NCBI GenBank assembly: GCA_963971305.1
Contig: OZ020317.1
Coordinates: forward strand, 11,736,001 to 11,800,000
DNA length: 64,000 nt
Direction: 5' to 3'
DNA from: Arcuatula senhousia
Taxonomy: Eukaryota; Mollusca; Bivalvia; Mytilida; Mytilidae
Shown piece by piece: positions 54,093 through 64,000 of this stretch. Each line of letters starts with the position of its first letter. The first letter of the stretch is position 1. The translations under genes were made by a program, and so were the position numbers. A model generated the notes under the pieces. That model saw only the letters and a list, made by a program, of their open reading frames with translations. It searched no databases and had not been told where the DNA came from.

Positions 54093-55495
54093 CATGTATA
54101 CATGGTGGGAAGAAGTTTCGCACTAATTCAAATGTGATAGACCAAATACAAGGCAGACCAAAAAAAATGCTGCAGTCAGACGTTTTCTCTCACCACATTT
54201 TTGTAAAATTTGCGGAAATATGTTCACATGAATGGAAACATATCAAATGAACATCTTAATCTTAAGACAATAGCTTAACATTCATTTGGATTTGTTAAAT
54301 ATGCACAAAGTATTTTTTTGTATTAAAAGAAACGCAACCTGAACAAACAAACACACAAACAAATCTAAAACACAAAACGAAATTTTGAATGAAAAAAAAA
54401 TAGTAACAAATGTTCAATAAATATCCAACTCAGATCATTGTTCAGACAAAACCAAAACAATAAGAAGGCCTGTCATAAAATAAATATCAACGTTTTTGAA
54501 AGTTTTTTTCTCGAATTAATTTTGGTCCACGTTGGCTAAAGGGTTGAATTCAGTAAATATGCATACGCCATTAAGATCCGCCCCTTTGTAGGAGAGCTTT
54601 CTGGTACGTAATTGACATCTTTGAGCTCCAGGATTGGTTGATAATTTTTCAAATAATATTTAAAAAAATCTCTAGTATATATACTCCAAAACATAAAAAA
54701 GTTTCATTAAAAGTACATTTTGATTTTTTGTCAGTGAATTTATTGAGGTATGGGTATTAAAGGAATTTACTGCGAAATTACAATGTTTACAAACAATGAC
54801 ATGTGAAAAGCCAAAATATGCCGCATAGGTATATGGTTTTGATAGTGCAAAAGAACCTACTGCATCTTATCTTCATCGATCGAATGAAATATGAAAGATT
54901 TGGCATTCTAAAGATGAAATTTTTATGAATTTATTTCTAAAGTTGGTAATGCATTAAATCCAATGGGGCTTTCAATACTGGATTCAACCCTAAAACGTTA
55001 TACCGGTAGTGTGGCAGGGTCCTAATTATTATAATTAGTAGTCCCATTCTTTTCTGTCTTTTAAGCCATCTTCGTGATTTTGCATCATATACAGCATGGA
55101 GTTTTATATTCTTATCTAAAATATAACTCCATGGATGCACAGAGTGTACATGGTGTAGCCAGAAAGAAGTTGCACCTGTCGGGTGATGGTTTTTGAAGGG
55201 CTCAATTTGCTGCGAATAACGCATAGCGGTTTCCAAAACAGTGAAAAAAGATAGATTTCTTTAAATACTTTTAAATTATTTTATCTTTAAAATAAATATT
55301 AAAATAATTAATAATAAAATTATATATCTCTGTAACATTTAAACGATTTCTTTCTTTGAGTTTTATTCATTTTTTTACTTTAAACATTAAGCCTTATTCC
55401 TACCAAATTTACAGGTGAATTACAGGTAAGAAAAATCGTAATCCTTATGAGGGCACCTTAATCCCTACCCTTAACTGGATGTTGATATTGCTAAT
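54093..55495. other. Spacer with one unexplained ORF
   Basis: A minus-strand frame at 54937-55236 (99 codons, with GATSFWLHHVHSVHPW) has no motif I recognise; it may be a chance frame or an isolated exon. Otherwise AT-rich. Confidence 0.35.
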
Positions 55496-55499
55496 TATC

Positions 55500-55805
55500 A
55501 AGTTTTGGAGAAACGTGAATAAACCGTTGAGATTCCTATTGATTTATCTGAATTAAAATCTCACTTTGAAAATCTTAATAAACTTATATGACACAGTTAG
55601 TGTAAGGATTCATCCTTAGTCACTAACCTTTATTTCTCTATTTCTGAGAAAGAGATATTAAATGCTATTAAAGACCTGAAAAATAACAAATCAGGAGGGC
55701 TTCAACTTATCAACAAAATACTAAAAGCAACAAAATCTTATATTTTATATTTTACCAAGTTTAAATAAGCTCTTTAATGGCATTTTGTTATCTGGTTAGG
55801 CACGA
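55500..55805 (+). pseudogene. LINE ORF2 fragment before the RT
   Basis: PIDLSELKSHFENLNK, then (after stops) ISEKEILNAIKDLKNNKSGG and INKILKATKSYIL correspond to the 'F..YF..L' and 'EV..A...LKN.KA.G.D' blocks that start the LINE RT, as at 46.1 kb. Two stops and a frame change; short. Confidence 0.65.
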
Positions 55806-56045
55806 ACCATTTTCATACGGTGGGGGCTGGGATTTTGTAACCTAATATTATTTTTTTTTCTGTGCAAATCAAAGTTACATTTTTTTTTTCTACTCAGAGC
55901 AAAATCATAATTTTTTTTTCCAGACCAGAAATTATATATATTTTCTTTTACATTTGTTGTTCTATTCGTAGGTTTACATGTCTTTAATCAATTGTGTGAA
56001 TAAGGCCAGTTCTTGGACTTATCTTGTAAATATACTTTTTTAAAT
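55806..56045. other. Poly-T rich spacer
   Basis: Several T8-T9 runs (55851, 55880, 55911) separated by 20-30 bp; no gene. Confidence 0.4.
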
Positions 56046-57487
56046 ATGTGCAGTGGCGGATCCAGAGGGTGGGGGGCACGTGCCCCACACTTGACCTCTT
56101 CAAAAATAAAATTAGGCCTATAATTACATGATCATAATCCACCACTTTCTTATCCAAACATAAAACAATTAACACAAGTTGTATATATCCTGTCCTTTTG
56201 TTTATCAATTGATTTATGGTTTAACCTGTTAACTGTTACCAGATGTGATTTTTACAGGTACATGAAATTTCTGTCATTGTAGTTGATACCTGTTGATACA
56301 TGTATATGCATATTTTAACTGTTAACATGTTTATGCCAGGGCAAAAGCTACATGTATACAATTGTGTTCTTTATAGAAAAAAAAAATAATGATGAAATAG
56401 AGAAAATAATTCATCTGTTTGCAATTCAACAATGCATTAAAATTCATAATTCTTTGTTTGTATTTTTTCTTTAATAATTAGTGTTTAAATAACAGTTAAA
56501 TCAGAGTGGGTATTTGCTTAAAAAACAATTTTGATATTATTTATGTTTTATTTTTATGGGAATTGAAACAATATAAACTGGAATTTTATAGTACAATTGA
56601 ACCTTCATGCAATTATTTAATGAATGACGTCTTTGATTGACAAATCTTGTTTATGAAACAAAAGGTTTAGGAAGTTTTATTGACCTAAGCACTGGTGTAT
56701 CCCATGCGCTTACATGGTTAGAAAATATTATTATTTCCTATTTCATCATCGTGTTGCATGCCCTTAAGTTCTAATTAAAAAAAAACAACTAAATGCTCGC
56801 TTACTCGGAAGGATTTTAATTGGACCAACTTGAATGAAATGGAGCAGCCGCTAAGTTTGCTGTCGAAATATTATTATTAAACACCTTAGTGGTGAATACG
56901 TGATATTACCCAAGAGTATTAAGTTTTTAACCACAAATTCTAGTTTGATCCTGAATTTTATAGCAAATTTTAGGATCAATCAGTAAGAGACGATTGACAA
57001 TATTATTAAAATCTTCAATTAAAAAATAACACAAGCTAGTGCATATAAAAGTTTCCCTGCCTAGCTTAACCGATTTCAAGTCTTGAAAAGTCTAAACGCA
57101 AAATTTTAACTTGCTTCGTTATGGGTAATGGAATCCCTTTGTAGCTCCGCTTAACCATAGAGATGTCTACAGGCGCGGATTCAGGCGGGGGCGCACCCGG
57201 CCCGCACCCCCTAAATGTGAAAAATATGATTTTTTTCCCATGAAATCAATAAAAAAAGGCCAAAAATTTCGCGCCTCGCTCTGCTCGGCAAATTCTAATA
57301 CCTACGCCCACTCTTATCGAAAATCCTGGATCCGCACCTGGTCTAAGGAGCTACATTATTGCAGCTACAAATGTACATGCCCCTTTATGCAGCATACAGA
57401 GGCGTGAAAAAAACAGTACCTTTTAAAAATTTTCACTTGTGCCCCCCCCCCCCCACCCAAGTCAATCCTGGATCCGCCCCTGATGTG
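56046..57487. mobile_element. hAT-like element, 5-bp target duplication, 1.43 kb
   Basis: ATGTG flanks both sides (56046-56050 and 57483-57487). Ends CAGTGGCGGATCCAG (56051) and CTGGATCCGCCCCTG (ending 57482) are inverted; G-rich and C-rich runs extend them. No transposase frame. It contains a nested relative at 57170-57340. Confidence 0.75.
57165..57345. mobile_element. Nested 171-bp MITE with the same type of ends
   Basis: GTCTA flanks both sides (57165-57169 and 57341-57345). CAGGCGCGGATTCAGG and CCTGGATCCGCACCTG are inverted with two mismatches. The ends resemble those of its host element. Confidence 0.75.
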
Positions 57488-58442
57488 AAATCTTATTCTA
57501 AATCTTATTGATATTAAAAACGAAAGAATATGGAATATGTGCCAGAAAGACACGATCCACATATTGAAATGATTTTGATAAATGTACAAAAGCAAAAATT
57601 CCACTACGTGTGAAGACTTGAAGTGAAGGCAAAATTCATTTGTAATTGCCCTGGTAATTAACCTTGTCACATAGGGGACTTATCACATGGTTCCCTTTTA
57701 GGTTCACCTTTTTGCTTCAAAGTTTTCGTAAGTTAATTTCCCTGAAACAGCAAGTCAGGGGTTGAATTAAGACAAAGAAAAGTACAAGTTGAAGCCAATA
57801 AGGGATCATAGAAAAACAAACCTTTTGATTTGGTTAGGGATCCTGCGTACATTTGTAACTAGCATACTAAACAGACATGGGGATCGCTGAAAGCCTCAAA
57901 AGCTCTTGGGTAAATGATGCAAAATCATCCATTCTTGTGATTTCCTGAGCTGAAAGCTTATCATGATATTTAGATTTAATAATTCATTTAAAAAAAAATC
58001 ATCATAATTATGAACTACAAAACAACACAAGAATGCAGTTGGAAATATAAGAAATATGTGAAGATTGACAAATGCCGTCTTAAAGACATATCTGGATCTA
58101 CCAGTGGGATGGAGAGGTTTTTAAAAATATATATATACATGTATAATTTTATTTGCCAAGCGGGACGATAGGTTCATACCATAACAGAACAAAACTATCG
58201 ATGTATGCATTTACTAAACATATCAAAAGTGACACTATTTCGTAGCACATTATAATTTCAAATTTTGAAACTTTTGCGAAAGGCAATGATGAATAAGGTG
58301 ATGTATGCCGAGCGAAGCGAGGCAGAAAAAAATCAGGCTTTATCATTTGAGTTCAAAGGATGTATATGAATATTTTTTTTTCAGCTCCATTAGGAGCATT
58401 TTTCTTTTTTTTCTTTAAAAATTGGAATTTATTCATTTTTTT
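57488..58442. other. Spacer
   Basis: AT-rich; short frames only. No gene or repeat recognised. Confidence 0.4.
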
Positions 58443-61400
58443 AGCTCACCTGACCCAAAGGATCATGTGATCTATTGTCATCGTTAGGCGTCCGTCGTCC
58501 GTCGTCTGTCGTCCGTCCGTCGTCCGTTAACTTTTCTTCAAAGATCTTCTTCTCTGTAACCACAGAAGGGATTGCATTGAAACTTAGTATACTTGATCTT
58601 TAGGATGTCCTCTACCAAGAATTATATACACGTCGACCAACCAACATGGCCGCTGTTGCTAAAAATAGAACAGGGGGGTCAGACTGTTTTTGGCTTATAA
58701 ATCAAAAAGTATAAGAGATAAAGGAAATCTGAGGCCACGCTATTGATTCTTCATCAAAAGTTCTACAAAAGTCTCCATTTGGTCAAAGTTGTCAGATAAC
58801 CCCTTATAGGGGTTACGGCCCCTTAAAGGTAAAAAATAGCAATTTTTCATGTTTTTGGCCTACAGAATGAAAACTATTGCAGATAGAGATTAGCTGTTGC
58901 TTGCTTAAATGTTTAGCTCATTTAGCTCTACGAAAGTCTCCATAGGGTTGAAGTTGTCAGATAACTCCTTATAGGGGTTACGGCCCCTTAAAGGTGAAAA
59001 ATAGCCATTTTTCATGTTTTTGGCCTACAGAATGGAAACTATTGCAGATAGAGATTAGCTGTTGCTTGCTTAAATGTTCAGCTCATTTAGCTCTACGAAA
59101 GTCTCTATTGGGTCGAAGTTGTCAGGAAACCCCTTATAGGGGTTACGGCCCCTGAAAAATAGCGTTTTTTCATGTTTTTGGCCTACAGAATGAAAACTAT
59201 TGCACATAGAGATTAGATTTTGCTTGCTTAAATGTTCAACTCATTTAGCTCTACAAAATTCTCCATAGGGTCGAAGTTGTCAGATGACCCATTATAGGGG
59301 TTACGGCCCCTGAAAAATAGCCTTTTTCATGTTTTTGTCCTACAGAATGAAAACTAGGGCAGATACAGATTAGCTGTTGCTTGCTTAAATGTTCAGCTCA
59401 TTAAGCTCTACAAAAATCTCCATAGGGTCGAAGTTGTCAGATGACCCCTTATAGGGGTTACGGCCCCTGAAAAATAGCGATTTTTCATGTTTTTGGCCTA
59501 CAGAATGAAAACTATTGCAGATAGAGATTAGCTGTTGCTTGCTTAACTGTTCAGCTCATTTAGCTTTACAAAATTCTCCATAGGGTGGAAGTTGTCAGAT
59601 GATCCCTTATAGAGGTTACGGCCCCTGTAAAATAGCGATTTTTCATGTTTTTGTCCTACAGAATGAATTAAAACTGTTGCAGATAAAGATTAGCTGTTGC
59701 TTGCCTAAATGTTCAGCTCGTTTAGGTCTACAAAATTCTCCATAGGGTCGAAGTTGTCAGATGACCCCTTATAGGGGTTACGGCCCCTGAAAAATAAAGA
59801 TTTTTCATGTTTTTGGCCTACAGAATGAAAACTATGGCAGATAGAGATTAGCTGTTGCTTGCTTAAATGTTCAGCTCATTAAGCTCTACAAAAATCTCCA
59901 TAGGGTCGAAGTTGTCAGATGACCCCTTATAGGGGTTACGGCCCCTGAAAAATAAAGATTTTTCATGTTTTTGGCCTACAGAATGAAAACTATTGCAGAT
60001 AGAGATTAGCTGTTGCTTGCTTAAATGTTTAGCTCATTTAGCTCTACGAAAGTCTCTATTGGGTCGAAGTTGTCAGAAAACCCCTTATAGGGGTTACGGC
60101 CCCTGAAAAATAGCGTTTTTTAATGTTTTTGGCCTACAGAATGAAAACTATTGCACATAGAGATTAGATTTTGCTTGCTTAAATGTTCAACTCATTTAGC
60201 TCTACAAAATTCTCCATAGGGTCGAAGTTGTCAGATGACCCATTATAGGGGTTACGGCCCCTGAAAAATAGCCTTTTTCATGTTTTTGTCCTACAGAATG
60301 AAAACTAGGGCAGATACAGATTAGCTGTTGCTTGCTTAAATGTTCAGCTCATTAAGCTCTACAAAAATCTCCATAGGGTCGAAGTTGTCAGATGACCCCT
60401 TATAGGGGTTACGGCCCCTGAAAAATAGCGATTTTTCATGTTTTTGGCCTACAGAATGAAAACTATTGCAGATAGAGATTAGCTGTTGCTTGCTTAACTG
60501 TTCAGCTCATTTAGCTTTACAAAATTCTCCATAGGGTGGAAGTTGTCAGATGATCCCTTATAGAGGTTACGGCCCCTGTAAAATAGCGATTTTTCATGTT
60601 TTTGTCCTACAGAATGAATTAAAACTGTTGCAGATAAAGATTAGCTGTTGCTTGCCTAAATGTTCAGCTCGTTTAGGTCTACAAAATTCTCCATAGGGTC
60701 GAAGTTGTCAGATGACCCCTTATAGGGGTTACGGCCCCTGAAAAATAAAGATTTTTCATGTTTTTGGCCTACAGAATGAAAACTATTGCAGATAGAGATT
60801 AGCTGTTGCTTGCTTAAATGTTTAGCTCATTTAGCTCTACGAAAGTCTCCATAGGTTCGAAGTTGTCAGATAACTCCTTATAGGGGTTACGGCCCCTTAA
60901 AGGTGAAAAATAGCCATTTTTCATGTTTTTCGCCTACAGAATGAAAACTATTGCAGATAGAGATTAGCTGTTGCTTGCTTAAATGTTCAGCTCATTTAGC
61001 TCTACAAAAGTCTCCATTGGGTCGAAGTTGTCAGATAACCCCTTATAGGAGTTACGGCCCCTGAAAAATAGCGATTTTTCATGTTTTTGTCCTACAGAAT
61101 GAAAACTATTGCAGATAGAGATTAGCTGTTGCTTGCTTAAATGTTCAGCTCATTTAGCTTTACAAAATTCTCCATAGGGTGGAAGTTGTCAGATGACCCC
61201 TTATAGGGGTATGGCCCCTGAAAAATAGCGATTTTTCATGTTTTTGTCCTACAGAATGAAAACTGTTGCAGATAAAGATTAGCTGTTGCTTGCCTAAATG
61301 TTCAGCTCATTTAGGTCTACCAAATTCTCCATAGGGTCGAAGTTGTCAGATGACCCCTTATAGGGGTTACGGCCCCTGAAAAATAAAGATTGTTCATGTT

Positions 61401-64000
61401 TTTGGCCTACAGAATGAAAACTATTGCAGATAGAGATTAGCTGTTGCTAGCTTAAATGTTCAGCTCATTTAGCTCTACGAAAGTCTCCATAGGGTTGAAG
61501 TTGTCAGATAACCCCTTATAGGGGTTACGACCCCTGAAAAATAGCATTTTTTTCATGTTTTTGGCCTACAGAATGAAACTATTGCACATAGAGATTAGAT
61601 GTTGCTTGCCTAAATGTTCAGCTCATTTAGGTCTACAAAATTCTCCATAGGGTCGAAGTTGTCAGATGACCCCTTATAGGGGTTACGGCCCCTGAAAAAT
61701 AAAGATTTTTCATGTTTTTGGCCTACAGAATGAAAACTATTGCAGATAGAGATTAGCTGTTGCTTGCTTAAATGTTTAGCTCATTTAGCTCTACGAAAGT
61801 CTCTATTGGGTCGAAGTTGTCAGAAAACCCCTTATAGGGGTTACGGCCCCTGAAAAATAGCGTTTTTTAATGTTTTTGGCCTACAGAATGAAAACTATTG
61901 CACATAGAGATTAGATTTTGCTTGCTTAAATGTTCAACTCATTTAGCTCTACAAAATTCTCCATAGGGTCGAAGTTGTCAGATGACCCATTATAGGGGTT
62001 ACGGCCCCTGAAAAATAGCCTTTTTCATGTTTTTGTCCTACAGAATGAAAACTAGGGCAGATACAGATTAGCTGTTGCTTGCTTAAATGTTCAGCTCATT
62101 AAGCTCTACAAAAATCTCCATAGGGTCGAAGTTGTCAGATGACCCCTTATAGGGGTTACGGCCCCTGAAAAATAGCGATTTTTCATGTTTTTGGCCTACA
62201 GAATGAAAACTATTGCAGATAGAGATTAGCTGTTGCTTGCTTAACTGTTCAGCTCATTTAGCTTTACAAAATTCTCCATAGGGTGGAAGTTGTCAGATGA
62301 TCCCTTATAGAGGTTACGGCCCCTGTAAAATAGCGATTTTTCATGTTTTTGTCCTACAGAATGAATTAAAACTGTTGCAGATAAAGATTAGCTGTTGCTT
62401 GCCTAAATGTTCAGCTCGTTTAGGTCTACAAAATTCTCCATAGGGTCGAAGTTGTCAGATGACCCCTTATAGGGGTTACGGCCCCTGAAAAATAAAGATT
62501 TTTCATGTTTTTGGCCTACAGAATGAAAACTATTGCAGATAGAGATTAGCTGTTGCTTGCTTAAATGTTTAGCTCATTTAGCTCTACGAAAGTCTCCATA
62601 GGTTCGAAGTTGTCAGATAACTCCTTATAGGGGTTACGGCCCCTTAAAGGTGAAAAATAGCCATTTTTCATGTTTTTCGCCTACAGAATGAAAACTATTG
62701 CAGATAGAGATTAGCTGTTGCTTGCTTAAATGTTCAGCTCATTTAGCTCTACAAAAGTCTCCATTGGGTCGAAGTTGTCAGATAACCCCTTATAGGAGTT
62801 ACGGCCCCTGAAAAATAGCGATTTTTCATGTTTTTGTCCTACAGAATGAAAACTATTGCAGATAGAGATTAGCTGTTGCTTGCTTAAATGTTCAGCTCAT
62901 TTAGCTTTACAAAATTCTCCATAGGGTGGAAGTTGTCAGATGACCCCTTATAGGGGTATGGCCCCTGAAAAATAGCGATTTTTCATGTTTTTGTCCTACA
63001 GAATGAAAACTGTTGCAGATAAAGATTAGCTGTTGCTTGCCTAAATGTTCAGCTCATTTAGGTCTACCAAATTCTCCATAGGGTCGAAGTTGTCAGATGA
63101 CCCCTTATAGGGGTTACGGCCCCTGAAAAATAAAGATTGTTCATGTTTTTGGCCTACAGAATGAAAACTATTGCAGATAGAGATTAGCTGTTGCTAGCTT
63201 AAATGTTCAGCTCATTTAGCTCTACGAAAGTCTCCATAGGGTTGAAGTTGTCAGATAACCCCTTATAGGGGTTACGACCCCTGAAAAATAGCATTTTTTC
63301 ATGTTTTTGGCCTACAGAATGAAACTATTGCACATAGAGATTAGATGTTGCTTGCCTAAATGTTCAGCTCATTTAGGTCTACAAAATTCTCCATAGGGTC
63401 GAAGTTGTCAGATGACCCCTTATAGGGGTTACGGCCCCTGAAAAATAGCGATTTTTCATGTTTTTGTCCTACAGAATGAAAACTATTGCAGATAGAGATT
63501 AGATGTTGCTTGCTTAAATGTTCAGCTCATTTAGCTCTACAAAATACTCCATCGGGTCGAAGTTGTCAGATGACCCCTTATAGGGGTTACGGCCCCTGAA
63601 AAATAGCCTTTTTCATGTTTTTGTCCTACAGAATGAAAACTATTGCAGATAAAGATTAGCTGTTGCTTGCCTAAATGTTCAGCTCATTTAGCTCTACGAA
63701 AGTCTCCATAGGGTTGAAGTTGTCAGATAACCCCTTATAGGGGTTACGACCCCTGAAAAATAGCGTTTTTTCATGTTTTTGGCCTACAGAATGAAACTAT
63801 TGCACATAGAGATTAGATGTTGCTTGCCTAAATGTTCAGCTCATTTAGGTCTACAAAATTCTCCATAGGGTCGAAGTTGTCAGATGACCCCTTATAGGGG
63901 TTACGGCCCCTGAAAAATAGCGATTTTTCATGTTTTTGTCCTACAGAATGAAAACTATTGCAGATAGAGATTAGATGTTGCTTGCTTAAATGTTCAGCTC
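58443..64000 (+). repeat. AGCTCACC-family mega-array with higher-order repeats
   Basis: Head AGCTCACCTGACCCAAAGGA (58443) and CGTCCGTCG-type block, a leader, then at least 33 monomers to the window edge. Anchor GTTGTCAG spacing is mostly 157-158 bp, with 162- and 165-bp variants recurring in fixed order. The variant pattern repeats every 1,747 bp (11 monomers: 60069 with 61816, 60227 with 61974, on through 61500 with 63247). A 951-bp (6-monomer) shift also matches 59118-59753 to 60069-60704. Each monomer keeps CCCCTTATAGGGG, a 5-bp stem with a TAT loop. Non-coding; the tail lies beyond the window. Confidence 0.95.

Noticed and set aside
54937..55236. 99-codon minus-strand ORF
   Set aside because: No motif, homologue or splice context that I can support.
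58443..64000. CRISPR-like array
   Set aside because: The repeats are contiguous 158-bp monomers with no unique spacers, in a eukaryotic context.

Overview
This is eukaryotic, AT-rich, gene-poor and repeat-dense DNA. I read it as a bivalve mollusc genome, possibly Mytilidae. The basis is recall of several bivalve-type dispersed repeats (heads AGCTCACCTGACCC and GTCTCGCCTGCG with CGTCCGTCC or GGCGGCGG blocks, ~160-bp tandem cores of the kind described for bivalve 'pearl' elements, and a hammerhead motif) together with animal-type C2H2 zinc-finger genes and non-LTR retrotransposons. The species cannot be fixed by eye. All identities and homologies given here were judged by reading, without searches.

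Host-gene content is small. Two paralogous C2H2 zinc-finger genes lie on the + strand about 25 kb apart (6535-8223, 16 good fingers; 31289-32515, 10 fingers). Each follows an apparent 3' splice site and is followed by a decayed tail of further finger remnants and an AATAAA signal. The duplicated block therefore runs from the upstream intron to the 3' UTR. The first copy has lost the ancestral start codon, carries a transposon in the upstream intron and a larger one just after its poly(A) signal. Both arrays show recent duplication of 2- or 3-finger blocks.

Almost everything else is mobile or repetitive. 0-5.6 kb: tandem-core elements, a CCCATGGGA array and a Tc1/mariner-like element. 8.9-12.2 kb: two non-autonomous hAT-like elements. 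12.4-18.4 kb: MITEs, hAT and LINE debris, and tandem-core families nested in one another. 18.4-24.6 kb: nested hAT-like MITEs, a fold-back, a hammerhead motif and a hAT transposase remnant. 24.9-29.4 kb: tandem-core and retroelement debris. 33.4-41.7 kb: hairpin elements, two tandem ~1.1-kb TIR elements and a TTAA-flanked element. 41.9-50.4 kb: a retrotransposon graveyard with three or four LINEs, an inserted reverse transcriptase element and a 21-bp palindromic satellite. 51-57.5 kb: more MITEs and hAT-like elements. 58.44 kb to the window end: a large array of ~158-bp monomers organised into 1,747-bp higher-order repeats.

The most interesting signals are (1) the higher-order repeat array, whose head is that of a dispersed mobile element, (2) a shared plan (head hairpin, CpG-rich microsatellite, 145-175-bp tandem core, tail) in at least four unrelated-looking element families, (3) the palindromic satellite of about 31 GATATC units inside a LINE, next to an exact 122-bp copy of an upstream part of that LINE, and (4) finger remnants that kept amplifying after acquiring stop codons.
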